Source of the DNA: Streptomyces verrucosisporus | GTDB lineage: Bacteria > Actinomycetota > Actinomycetes > Streptomycetales > Streptomycetaceae | DNA length: 64,000 bases | Direction of reading: 5' to 3' | Assembly (NCBI RefSeq): GCF_017114865.1 | Contig: NZ_JADEYH010000001.1 | Coordinates: 496,001 to 560,000, forward strand | Part shown: positions 24,982-33,539 of the stretch, in pieces | How the letters are laid out: each line of letters begins with the position of its first letter | How positions within the stretch are numbered: the stretch's first letter is position 1 | Program-made: the position numbers and the translations under genes | The notes under the pieces: model-generated | What the model saw: the letters and a program-made list of their open reading frames with translations, nothing else | The model's database searches: none | What the model was told of the DNA's origin: nothing

Positions 24982-25895
24982 CGGACTTCTCCCACCGGCG
25001 GGCCGCGCTCGCCGACGTCGTGGCGATCCCGGTCACACCGTTCGACGAGCGGGGCCGGCTGGACGCCGGCACCTACCGGGCCCTGGTCCGCCGGCTGCTG
25101 GACGCCGGAATCCGCGCCGTCACCCCCAACGGCAACACCAGCGAGTTCTACTCCCTCACCCCCGACGAGCGGCGGTTGGAGGTCGAACTGACCGTGGCCG
25201 AGGTGAAGGAGGCCGGAGGGAGCGCCGAGGTCGTCGTGGGCGTCGGCCACGACCCGGCCACCGCGGTCGCCGCCGCCGAGCAGGCCCGTGACGCCGGGGC
25301 CGGCATGGTGATGGTCCACCAGCCCGTGAACCCCTACGTCTCGCAGGGCGGCTGGGTGGACTACCACCGGGCCGTCGCCGAGGCCGTCCCGGAGGTGGGG
25401 GTCGTCCCCTACCTGCGCAACCCCCTCATCGAGGGCTCGGCCCTCGCCCGGCTCGGCGAGGAGTGCCCCAACGTCATCGGCGTCAAGTACGCCGTCCCCG
25501 ACGCCGCGCGCTTCGCCGCCTTCGCCCGCGACGCCGGCCGGGACCGCTTCGTGTGGGTGGCCGGACTCGCCGAGCTGTACGCGCCGGCCTACTTCGCCTG
25601 CGGCGCCACCGGCTTCACCTCGGGCCTGGTCAACGTGGCCCCGCGGATCTCGCTGGAGATGCTCCGCGCCCTGCGGGCGGGGGACTTCGGCGCCGCGATG
25701 GAGGTGTGGGAGAGCATCCGCGTCTTCGAGGACCTGCGCGCCGCGCAGCAGTCGGCCAACAACGTCTCCGTCGTCAAGGAGGCCCTGGCCCATCTCGGCC
25801 TGTGCCGCCGCGACGTCCGCCCGCCGAGCCGGACGCTGCCCGAGGAGCAGCGCGCCGAGATCGCCGGGATCGTCAAGGGATGGGAGACGGCATGA
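24978..25895 (+). CDS. DapA-family dehydratase/aldolase, probable 2-keto-3-deoxy sugar-acid dehydratase
   Basis: A 305-residue (beta/alpha)8 enzyme of the DHDPS/NAL superfamily. The Schiff-base lysine is Lys170 (NVIGVKYA) and Tyr145 (VVPYLRNP) is in the usual place. The substrate loop reads GNTSEFYSL instead of GTTGES, as in 2-keto-3-deoxy-sugar-acid dehydratases rather than lysine-pathway DapA. Coupled by ATGA overlaps to the GntR gene before and the arabonate dehydratase-like gene after, it likely converts the keto-deoxy acid made by that enzyme, for example L-2-keto-3-deoxyarabonate to 2-oxoglutarate semialdehyde. An aldolase outcome is possible. Confidence 0.8.
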   Translation: MTDFSHRRAALADVVAIPVTPFDERGRLDAGTYRALVRRLLDAGIRAVTPNGNTSEFYSLTPDERRLEVELTVAEVKEAGGSAEVVVGVGHDPATAVAAAEQARDAGAGMVMVHQPVNPYVSQGGWVDYHRAVAEAVPEVGVVPYLRNPLIEGSALARLGEECPNVIGVKYAVPDAARFAAFARDAGRDRFVWVAGLAELYAPAYFACGATGFTSGLVNVAPRISLEMLRALRAGDFGAAMEVWESIRVFEDLRAAQQSANNVSVVKEALAHLGLCRRDVRPPSRTLPEEQRAEIAGIVKGWETA

Positions 25896-27685
25896 CCGAG
25901 CGGCACGACCGGAATGAACAGCACGAGCGGCCCGGGCAGCACGGCCGAAGCGGCGGCCCCCGCGCCCGCCGCGCGCCCGAGGAGCTGCGCAGCCACCAGT
26001 GGTACGGCACCGACGGGCTGCGCTCCTTCAGCCACCGCGCCCGCACCCGGCAGCTCGGCTACCTCCCCGAGGAGCACCTGGGCAAGCCGGTCATCGCGAT
26101 CCTCAACACCTGGTCCGACATCAACCCCTGCCACCAGCACCTGCGCGAGCGCGCCGAGGCGGTCAGGCGCGGGGTGTGGCAGGCCGGCGGCTTCCCGCTC
26201 GAGTTCCCCGTCTCCACCCTCTCGGAGACCTTCCAGAAGCCCACCCCCATGCTCTACCGCAACCTGCTCTCCCTGGAGACCGAGGAGCTGCTGCGCTCCT
26301 ACCCGGTGGACGGCGCGGTGCTGATGGGGGGCTGCGACAAGACCACCCCCGCCCTGCTGATGGGCGCGGCCAGCGCCGACCTGCCCACCGTCTTCGTCCC
26401 CGCCGGGCCCATGCTGCGCGGCCACTGGCGCGGCGAGACCCTCGGTTCGGGCACCGACATGTGGAAGTACTGGGACGACAAGCGCGCCGGCCTCATCGGC
26501 GACTGCGAGATGGCCGAACTGGAGTGCGGCCTGGCCCGCTCGCCCGGCCACTGCATGACCATGGGCACCGCGTCCACCATGACCGGCGCGGCCGAGGCGC
26601 TGGGCGTGACCATGCCGGGGGCGTCCTCCATCCCCGCCGTCGACTCCGGCCACTCCCGGATGGCCGCCGCGGCCGGGCGCCGGATCGTGGAGATGGCATG
26701 GACCGATCGCAGGCTCTCCACCGTCCTGACCCGAGAGGCGTACGAGGACGCCGTCGCCGCCGTGTGCGCGCTGGGCGGCTCCACCAACGCCGTCATCCAT
26801 CTGATCGCCATGGCCGGGCGGTCGGGCATCGGCCTCACCCTGGACGACTTCGACCGGATCGCCCGCACCACGCCCGTGCTGGCCAACCTCCGGCCCGGCG
26901 GGAAGTACCTGATGGAGGACTTCCACTACGCGGGCGGCATGCCCGGCTTCCTCTCCCGGCTGCGGGACCACCTCCACCTGGAGCGGCCCACCGTCGCCCA
27001 CGACACGCTGCGCGAGCAGATCGCCGGCGCCCTCGTCCACGACGACGACGTCATCCGCACCGCCGGCGACCCGCTCGCGGCCGAGGGAGGCGTGGCCGTG
27101 CTGCGGGGCAACCTCGCCCCGGACGGCGCGGTCATCAAGCACATCGCCGCCGAGCAGCACCTGATGAAGCACACCGGCCCGGCGGTCGTCTTCGACGACT
27201 ACCGCACCATGCAGGCCACCATCAACGACCCGGACCTGGGCATCACCGCCGAGAGCGTGCTGGTGCTGCGCGGCTCCGGACCGCTGGGCGGACCGGGCAT
27301 GCCGGAGTACGGGATGCTGCCGATCCCCGACCACCTGCTCAAGCAGGGCGTGCGCGACATGGTCCGCCTCTCCGACGCCCGGATGAGCGGCACCAGCTAC
27401 GGCGCCTGCGTCCTGCACATCGCCCCCGAGTCCCATGTGGGCGGGCCGCTGGCCCTGGTGGAGACCGGAGATCTGATCACCCTCGACGTGGCCGCGCGCA
27501 CCCTGCGCCTGGAGGTCGACGACGCCGAACTGGAACGCCGGCGCGCCGCCTGGCGCCCGCCCGGGCGGCGCTACGGGCGCGGCTACGGGGCGCTGTACGA
27601 GGAGCACATCACCCAGGCCGACACCGGCTGCGACTTCGCCTTCCTCGCCCGCCCCGGCGAGGTCCCCGAACCCTACGCGGGCTGA
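25892..27685 (+). CDS. IlvD/Edd-family sugar-acid dehydratase, arabonate dehydratase type
   Basis: A 597-residue [2Fe-2S] dehydratase. The cluster cysteines are Cys80 (DINPCHQH), Cys148 (MGGCDKTTPA) and Cys221 (SPGHCMTMGTASTM). PAGPMLRGHWRGETLGSGTD with WKYWDD is typical of the L-arabonate/pentonate branch rather than dihydroxy-acid dehydratase (IlvD). It removes water from a sugar acid to give a 2-keto-3-deoxy acid. The first 30 residues are an H/R/G-rich extension not needed for the fold. It overlaps the upstream gene by four bases. Substrate is inferred from family resemblance and the GH43/pectate lyase context. Confidence 0.85.
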   Translation: MTERHDRNEQHERPGQHGRSGGPRARRAPEELRSHQWYGTDGLRSFSHRARTRQLGYLPEEHLGKPVIAILNTWSDINPCHQHLRERAEAVRRGVWQAGGFPLEFPVSTLSETFQKPTPMLYRNLLSLETEELLRSYPVDGAVLMGGCDKTTPALLMGAASADLPTVFVPAGPMLRGHWRGETLGSGTDMWKYWDDKRAGLIGDCEMAELECGLARSPGHCMTMGTASTMTGAAEALGVTMPGASSIPAVDSGHSRMAAAAGRRIVEMAWTDRRLSTVLTREAYEDAVAAVCALGGSTNAVIHLIAMAGRSGIGLTLDDFDRIARTTPVLANLRPGGKYLMEDFHYAGGMPGFLSRLRDHLHLERPTVAHDTLREQIAGALVHDDDVIRTAGDPLAAEGGVAVLRGNLAPDGAVIKHIAAEQHLMKHTGPAVVFDDYRTMQATINDPDLGITAESVLVLRGSGPLGGPGMPEYGMLPIPDHLLKQGVRDMVRLSDARMSGTSYGACVLHIAPESHVGGPLALVETGDLITLDVAARTLRLEVDDAELERRRAAWRPPGRRYGRGYGALYEEHITQADTGCDFAFLARPGEVPEPYAG

Positions 27686-27746
27686 CCGCCCGCACCGCAC
27701 CGCCACCGCACCACAGACCGTCCCAACCACCCGCCGACACGACATC

Positions 27747-27761
27747 TCGAACGACGTTCGA
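27747..27761. promoter_or_regulatory. Inverted repeat TCGAAC-GAC-GTTCGA upstream of the ABC permease genes
   Basis: A perfect 6-base inverted repeat with a 3-base spacer, 33 bases before the permease start, followed by another ATTCGA. It could be an operator for an internal promoter that starts the transporter part of the cluster. Confidence 0.45.
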
Positions 27762-27793
27762 CAGTCATTCGACGACAGAACGGAGCACCGGCA

Positions 27794-28768
27794 ATGGCCC
27801 TCACCGCCGTGCCGAAGAAGCGCCCCCTACCAGGGAGGCCGGGGAAACCGGGGAAACCGGGGAAGCCGGGGAAGCAGGGGATGCCCAGGCTCACCGGTAA
27901 GCGCGGCCTGCCGTACGTACTGATCGCGCCCGCCGGGCTGCTGATGCTGGGCTTCATCGCCTACCCGATGCTCAGCGTCCTCTACTACAGCCTCCAGCAC
28001 TACAACGTCACCAAGCCCTGGCGGAACGGCTTCGCGGGTCTGGACAACTTCCGGGAGATCTTCTTCGAGGACCCGCTGTTCTGGCAGACCCTCGCCTTCA
28101 GCGCCAAGTGGGTCGTCGCCGAGGTCGGCCTCCAGCTCGTCTTCGGCCTGGCGCTCGCGCTGATCGTCAACCAGACGTTCGTCGGCCGCGGCATCGCCCG
28201 GGCCCTGGTCTTCTCGCCCTGGGCCGTCTCCGGTGTGCTCACCACCACGATCTGGATCCTGCTGTACAACCCCTCCACGGGCCTGAGCCGCTATCTGGCG
28301 GACGCCGGCATCGGCGAGTACGGCACCTCCGTCCTCTCCGACACCGGAACCGTCTTCTGGGCCGCGGTGCTGGCCGAACTGTGGCGCGGCGTGCCCTTCT
28401 TCGCGATCCTCATCCTCGCCGACCTGCAGTCCATCTCCAAGGACCTGTACGAGGCGGCCTCGGTGGACGGCGCCAGCCGCTTCCGGCAGTTCTGGCACAT
28501 CACCCTGCCGCACCTGAAGGACGCGATCATCCTCTCCACCCTGCTGCGCGCGGTGTGGGAGTTCAACAACGTCGACCTGCTCTACACCCTCACCGGCGGC
28601 GGACCGGCCGGCGTGACCACCACGCTCCCGCTCTACGTCGCCAACACCGGGATCGAGGGCCACGACTTCGGCTACGCCTCCGCGCTGACCACCGTGGCCT
28701 TCGTGATCCTGCTCTTCTGCTCGATCCTCTATCTGCGCCTGAGCAAGTTCGGAGGCGACGACAAGTGA
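27794..28768 (+). CDS. Sugar ABC transporter permease (MalF/UgpA type)
   Basis: A 324-residue membrane protein with six helices. The N-terminal 30 residues are a K/P/G repeat region (PGKPGKPGKPGKQG) before the first helix. The coupling EAA motif is clear: LYEAASVDGASRFRQFWHITLPHL. It pairs with the next gene's permease and the lipoprotein at 33540; no ATPase is encoded here, so a shared MsiK-type ATPase is likely, as usual for Streptomyces sugar importers. The stop overlaps the next GTG start. Confidence 0.93.
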   Translation: MALTAVPKKRPLPGRPGKPGKPGKPGKQGMPRLTGKRGLPYVLIAPAGLLMLGFIAYPMLSVLYYSLQHYNVTKPWRNGFAGLDNFREIFFEDPLFWQTLAFSAKWVVAEVGLQLVFGLALALIVNQTFVGRGIARALVFSPWAVSGVLTTTIWILLYNPSTGLSRYLADAGIGEYGTSVLSDTGTVFWAAVLAELWRGVPFFAILILADLQSISKDLYEAASVDGASRFRQFWHITLPHLKDAIILSTLLRAVWEFNNVDLLYTLTGGGPAGVTTTLPLYVANTGIEGHDFGYASALTTVAFVILLFCSILYLRLSKFGGDDK

Positions 28769-29673
28769 CCGCGGCGATCGTGGAGAAGGGCGTCCAGACG
28801 CCCGCCCCGGCCGACGGGGAGACCCCGCCCCCGGCCGGCAGGAAGGCACGGCAGCGCAAGCTCGACGACGGGCCGCCGCGCTGGCAGATCTACCTGCCCC
28901 TGGGCATCTACCTGCTCTTCACCCTCATCCCCTTCTACTGGATGCTGCTGTTCGCGCTCCGCCCCTCCGGATCCACCTCGCTGGTGCCCTGGCCGATGAC
29001 CGGCGAGCACTTCGAGAAGGTCTGGAACGAGCGCAGCTTCGGCACCTACTTCCTCAACAGCACCCAGGTCGGCATCGCCTCGATGGTGATGACGATGGCG
29101 GTGGCCCTGGCCGGCGGGTACGCCCTGGCGCGCTTCCGGTTCCGGATGAAGAACGCCTTCATGCTGGCGCTGCTGTGCTCGCAGTTCATCCCCGGCGCGC
29201 TGATGCTGGTCCCGCTGTTCGAGACCTTCCGCAACCTCCAGCTCATCAACTCCATGTGGAGCGTGATCATCGCGGAGACGGTCTTCCAGCTTCCGCTGTC
29301 GATGATCCTGATCAGCGGCTTCATCAAGAACGTCCCCGAGTCGCTGGAGGAGGCCGCCTGGGTGGACGGCTGCTCCCGGCTGCGGGCGTTCGCGGCCATC
29401 GTGCTGCCGATGCTGCGGCCCGGGCTGATCGCGGTGGGCTCCTTCGCCTTCGTGCACAGCTGGAACCACTTCCTGTTCGCCCTGATGTTCCTCTCCTCGC
29501 AGGAGAAGCAGACGATCCCGGTGGGCCTGAACACCCTCATCGGCTCGGACAGCGTGGACCTGGGCGCGCTCGCGGCGGGCGGCGTGGTCGCCGCCGTGCC
29601 CGTGGTGATCATCTTCGCCTTCATCCAGAAATGGCTGATCACCGGATTCAGCGCGGGGGCGGTGAAGGGCTGA
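28765..29673 (+). CDS. Sugar ABC transporter permease (MalG/UgpE type)
   Basis: A 302-residue permease with a 45-residue cytoplasmic N-terminus, six helices, and the EAA loop SLEEAAWVDGCSRLRAFAAIVLPML. The final GFSAGAVKG is the standard MalG-type C-terminus. GTG start at 28765 overlaps the previous stop (GTGA); the next gene overlaps its stop as TGATG. Together with the MalF-type partner it forms the membrane channel for an oligosaccharide or sugar acid. Confidence 0.93.
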   Translation: MTAAIVEKGVQTPAPADGETPPPAGRKARQRKLDDGPPRWQIYLPLGIYLLFTLIPFYWMLLFALRPSGSTSLVPWPMTGEHFEKVWNERSFGTYFLNSTQVGIASMVMTMAVALAGGYALARFRFRMKNAFMLALLCSQFIPGALMLVPLFETFRNLQLINSMWSVIIAETVFQLPLSMILISGFIKNVPESLEEAAWVDGCSRLRAFAAIVLPMLRPGLIAVGSFAFVHSWNHFLFALMFLSSQEKQTIPVGLNTLIGSDSVDLGALAAGGVVAAVPVVIIFAFIQKWLITGFSAGAVKG

Positions 29674-30941
29674 TGACTCCCCCCGCCCCCGCCTTCGACA
29701 CCGCCCGCCCCCTGCCGGTCGTGCTGGCCGGTGCCCGCGGCCACGGCCGCTGGCACCTGGACAACATCCGCCGCCTCGTGCGAGAGGGCCTGGTCCGCCT
29801 GGCCGGGATCTGCGAGCTGACCCCGCTGGACGGCGACGAGCTGGCCGGCCTCGGCGGCCCCGAGCAGTCGGCCGACTTCGCGGCCCTGCTGGAGAGCACC
29901 GGCGCTCGGATCGCCGTAGTCTGCACCCCGATCCACACCCACACCGACCTGGCGCTGACCGCCGCCGAACGGGGCGTGCACCTGCTGCTGGAGAAACCGC
30001 CCGCGCCCTCGTACGCGGAGTTCGAGCGGATGGTGAAGGGGGTGCGGGCGGCGGGCGTCGCCTGCCAGATCGGCTTCCAGTCGCTGGGCTCGCACGCCGT
30101 CACCGCGGCGCGCGAACTGATCGCCGACGGTGCGATCGGCACGGTGCGCGGCATCGGCGCGGCCGGAGCGTGGAGCCGCGACCTGGCCTACTGGGACCGC
30201 GCCCCCTGGGCCGGCCGGCGCCGCCTGGAGGGCCGGGACGTGGTGGACGGCGTCCTGACCAACCCCCTGGCCCACGCGGTGGCCACCGCGCTGCGCATCG
30301 ACGGCGCGGACCGCGCCGAGGACGTCGCCGGCATCGAGCTGGAGCTGTACCGCGCCAACGCCATCGAGTCCGACGACACCTCATGCGTCCGGCTGCGCAC
30401 CGCGCACGGCGACGGGACGGCGGGCGAGATCACCGCGGCCGTGACCCTGTGCGCCGAGCGGCCCGGCGAGCCCTACGTCGTCGTCCACGGCACCGGCGGC
30501 CGGATCACCTTCTGGTACAAGCAGGACCGCCTGCTGCTGGAGCGCGACGGACACGCGCCCGAGACCACCGAGCACGCCCGCACCGATCTGCTGCGCAACC
30601 TGGTGGCCCACCTCACCGACGGCGAGGAGCTGCTGGTGCCGCCCGAGCGCACCGGCGCCTTCATGCGGCTGGTGGAGGCCGTGCGCACCGCGCCCGAGCC
30701 GCGCCCGCTGCCCGGCAGCGCCTGGCGCACCGAGCCCGGCGTCGGCGGCGGCGCCGGGGAGGCATCCGCCCGGCGGATCGTCACCGGCGTCGACGAGCTG
30801 GTCGCGGCGGGGGCCGAGGAGCTGGCCCTGTACTCCGAGCTGTCCGACGGCTCCGGCCCGCGCGCGCCCTGGGCCGCCCCGGTGGCGGAGCCCGGACGGC
30901 AGCCCGAGCGGCAGCCCGAGCGGAAGGGAGCCGTGGCATGA
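29673..30941 (+). CDS. Gfo/Idh/MocA-family oxidoreductase
   Basis: A 422-residue NAD(P)-dependent dehydrogenase. The Rossmann part (1-125) has VVLAGARGHGRWHLDN as nucleotide loop, VVCTPIHTHTDLAL, and LLEKPPAPSY with the catalytic EKP lysine. The C-terminal beta-sheet domain follows; residues 340-422 are a poorly conserved, A/G/E-rich tail. Azospirillum L-arabinose 1-dehydrogenase belongs to this family, so oxidation of a pentose at C1 is attractive here, but the family is too broad to be sure. Coupled to the permease gene by one-base overlap and to the PmoA gene by ATGA. Confidence 0.85.
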   Translation: MTPPAPAFDTARPLPVVLAGARGHGRWHLDNIRRLVREGLVRLAGICELTPLDGDELAGLGGPEQSADFAALLESTGARIAVVCTPIHTHTDLALTAAERGVHLLLEKPPAPSYAEFERMVKGVRAAGVACQIGFQSLGSHAVTAARELIADGAIGTVRGIGAAGAWSRDLAYWDRAPWAGRRRLEGRDVVDGVLTNPLAHAVATALRIDGADRAEDVAGIELELYRANAIESDDTSCVRLRTAHGDGTAGEITAAVTLCAERPGEPYVVVHGTGGRITFWYKQDRLLLERDGHAPETTEHARTDLLRNLVAHLTDGEELLVPPERTGAFMRLVEAVRTAPEPRPLPGSAWRTEPGVGGGAGEASARRIVTGVDELVAAGAEELALYSELSDGSGPRAPWAAPVAEPGRQPERQPERKGAVA

Positions 30942-31873
30942 GCGCACCGCACCCGCACACCGCCGAAACCCCGGGCACCGCCGAAACTCCGGGCACCGCC
31001 GAAACTCCGGACGTCTCCGAAACCGCCGGATCCGTCGAACTGCGCTGCGGCGGACGGGCGGTCGCCCGCTACGAGTACCGGCCGCGCCTGGCCGGGAGGG
31101 AGTCGCCGCGCCCCTACCTGCACCCCGTCCGCACCCTGGGCGGCACCGCCGTCACCGAGCTGCGGCCCGCCGACCATGTGCACCACCTCGGGGTGAGCGT
31201 GGCCGTCCCCGACGTCGGCGGCGCCAACTTCTGGGGCGGGCGCACCTTCGTCCGCGACCGGGGACCGGTCGAGCTGGACAACCACGGGCACCAGAACCAC
31301 CTGGGCTGGACCGACCTGCGCGAGGACGGCTTCACCGAGGAGATCGCCTGGCAGCGGGGCGGGCGGCGGCTGCTGACCGAGCGCCGCACCGTCACCGCGC
31401 GGACGCTGGACGCGAATTGCTGGGCGCTGGACTTCACCACCGAACTCACCAACGTCTGCGGCGAGGAGCTGTCGGTGGGCAGCCCGGCCACCAACGGCCG
31501 CCCCGGCGCCGGCTACGGCGGCTTCTTCTGGCGCCCGCCCGTCGGATCCCGCCCGCCGCGGGTGTTCACCGGGGACGCCGAGGGCGAGGAGGCGGTGCAC
31601 GGCTCACGGGCGCCCTGGCTGGCCATGGCGACCGACGCCTGGACGCTGGTGTTCGCCGGGGCCACCGAGGACACCCGCCGCGACCGGTGGTTCGTACGCG
31701 CCGCCGAGTACCCGGGGGTCGGGTCCGCGCTGGCCTGGGACGGCAGACTGCCGCTGCCGGCCGGGCGGGCGGTGGTGCGGCGGGTGGTCACCGGTGTCGC
31801 CGACGGGCAACTGGAGCGGGCCGCCGCCGCCGAGGTCGCCGCCCGGCTCACCGGGAAGGAGGCGCCCCGATGA
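30938..31873 (+). CDS. PmoA-family (DUF6807) protein
   Basis: A 311-residue soluble protein. The first 30 residues contain an imperfect 6-residue repeat (TAETPG three times), encoded by an 18-base tandem repeat at about 30960-31010. The rest is a beta-rich domain with conserved histidines: PADHVHHLGVSV, LDNHGHQNHLGW. Such PmoA-like proteins are seen next to Gfo/Idh oxidoreductases and sugar hydrolases in Bacteroidetes and Streptomyces; their reaction is unknown. Histidine clusters suggest metal binding. Overlaps both neighbours by four bases. Confidence 0.8.
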   Translation: MSAPHPHTAETPGTAETPGTAETPDVSETAGSVELRCGGRAVARYEYRPRLAGRESPRPYLHPVRTLGGTAVTELRPADHVHHLGVSVAVPDVGGANFWGGRTFVRDRGPVELDNHGHQNHLGWTDLREDGFTEEIAWQRGGRRLLTERRTVTARTLDANCWALDFTTELTNVCGEELSVGSPATNGRPGAGYGGFFWRPPVGSRPPRVFTGDAEGEEAVHGSRAPWLAMATDAWTLVFAGATEDTRRDRWFVRAAEYPGVGSALAWDGRLPLPAGRAVVRRVVTGVADGQLERAAAAEVAARLTGKEAPR

Positions 31874-33405
31874 CGGCCCCGCCCGAGACCCCGGCTCCCA
31901 CCGCCCCGGCCGGCACGTACCGCAACCCGGTGCTGGACGCCGACTGGCCCGACCCCGACGCCATCCGCGTCGGCGACGACTACTACCTGACCGCCTCCAG
32001 CTTCGGCCGCGCCCCCGGCCTGCCCATCCTCCACTCCCGCGACCTGGTCAACTGGCGGATCATCGGCCACGCCCTGAAGCGGCTGGAGCCCGAGCAGGCG
32101 TTCACCGCCCCGCGCCACGACTGCGGGGTGTGGGCGCCGTCCATCCGCCACCACGCCGGCCGCTTCTGGATCTTCTGGGGCGACCCCGACCACGGCATCT
32201 ACCAGATCAGCGCCGAGGACGTGCGGGGCCCGTGGAGCAGACCGCACCTGCTGAAGGCCGGCCGCGGACTGATCGACCCCTGCCCGCTGTGGGACACCGA
32301 CGGCCGCGCCTACCTGGTGCACGCCTGGGCGAAGTCCCGCTCGGGGGTCAAGAACCGGCTGACCGGCCACCGGATGAGCCCCGACGGCCGCGAACTGCTC
32401 GACGCCGGCCGCACGGTCGTCGACGGCGACGCGCTGCCCGGCTGGTTCACCCTGGAGGGCCCCAAGCTCTACCGGCACGGCGGCTGGTACTGGATCTTCG
32501 CCCCGGCCGGGGGAGTGGAGACCGGCTGGCAGGGCGCGTTCCGCTCCCGGGACTTCTTCGGCCCCTACGAGGAGCGCATCGTGCTCGCCCAGGGCCGCAC
32601 CGGCGTCAACGGCCCGCACCAGGGGGCGTGGGTGCGGGCGGCCGACGGCTCCGACTGGTTCCTCCACTTCCAGCAGCGCGGCGCGTACGGGCGGGTGGTG
32701 CACCTGCAGCCGATGGACTGGGACGGACACGGCTGGCCGGTGATCGGCGACGGGGGCGAACCCGTCGCCGCCCACCGCCCGCCCGTCCCCGCCGAGCGCC
32801 CCGCGGCCCCCGCCACCGACGACGACTTCCCCGGCGGCCGCTTCGGCCACCAGTGGTCCTGGACCGCCAACCCGGGGCAGGGCTGGACGGTCGCCCACGG
32901 CGGTGACGGGCTGCGGCTGGTCTGCCGCCGCACCGCCGACGCCCACGACCTGCGCCGGCTGCCGAACGTACTGGTCCAGCGGATGCCCGGCCGCCCGTGC
33001 GCGGTCGAGGCCGAGCTGCGGCTGGACGGCGCGGGCGCCGGCGCCAGGGCCGGACTGGCCGTCCTGGGCGACGCGTTCGCCTGGATCGGCCTGGAGCGGG
33101 ACGCCTCGGGGACGACCCGTCTGGTCCACCGCTTCGCCGAACCCGCCGCCGCGCACGAGCGGGACGCCGCCCGCTCCCGGCCCGCGCCGAGCGGCCGAGC
33201 CCGCCTGCGCGTCGAACTCCTCCCCGGCGCCCGCTGCCTGTTCTCGGCGCGCACCGGGGACGACGGCGGCTTCATCCCCTCCGGCCCGCCCTTCGCCGCC
33301 ACCCCCTGGCGCTGGGTGGGCGCCCAGCTCGGCCTGTTCGCCGCCGCTCCCGAAGGCGGCGAGCCGGCCGGAACCGCGGACTTCAACCGGTTCCGCGTCA
33401 CCTGA
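31870..33405 (+). CDS. Cytoplasmic glycoside hydrolase family 43
   Basis: A 511-residue GH43 enzyme. The five-bladed propeller spans about 15-320. The catalytic Asp is in DADWPDPDAIRVG, the pKa-tuning Asp in LIDPCPLWDTDG and the acid Glu in FTLEGPKLYRHGG. A C-terminal beta-sandwich follows (about 325-511: DDFPGGRFGHQWSWTANP), as in GH43 beta-xylosidases/arabinofuranosidases of the GH43_12-like group. No signal peptide, so it works on imported oligosaccharides, probably releasing L-arabinose or xylose. It overlaps the PmoA gene by four bases and precedes the binding-protein gene. Confidence 0.92.
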   Translation: MTAPPETPAPTAPAGTYRNPVLDADWPDPDAIRVGDDYYLTASSFGRAPGLPILHSRDLVNWRIIGHALKRLEPEQAFTAPRHDCGVWAPSIRHHAGRFWIFWGDPDHGIYQISAEDVRGPWSRPHLLKAGRGLIDPCPLWDTDGRAYLVHAWAKSRSGVKNRLTGHRMSPDGRELLDAGRTVVDGDALPGWFTLEGPKLYRHGGWYWIFAPAGGVETGWQGAFRSRDFFGPYEERIVLAQGRTGVNGPHQGAWVRAADGSDWFLHFQQRGAYGRVVHLQPMDWDGHGWPVIGDGGEPVAAHRPPVPAERPAAPATDDDFPGGRFGHQWSWTANPGQGWTVAHGGDGLRLVCRRTADAHDLRRLPNVLVQRMPGRPCAVEAELRLDGAGAGARAGLAVLGDAFAWIGLERDASGTTRLVHRFAEPAAAHERDAARSRPAPSGRARLRVELLPGARCLFSARTGDDGGFIPSGPPFAATPWRWVGAQLGLFAAAPEGGEPAGTADFNRFRVT

Positions 33406-33539
33406 TCCGGTCCGCCGGACACCTCCGCACCCGGACAACCGAACCCGGACACCCCCGCACGATCCATCCCCAGGACAACCCGCATCCCCGACCCACGAAC
33501 ACCCAAGCGGAAACGCACGACCAGGAAAGAGACTCGACG

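Noticed and set aside
30960..31010. PmoA-protein N-terminal TAETPG repeats as a mobile or minisatellite element
   Set aside because: Fewer than three 18-base units inside a coding sequence; simple slippage is enough.
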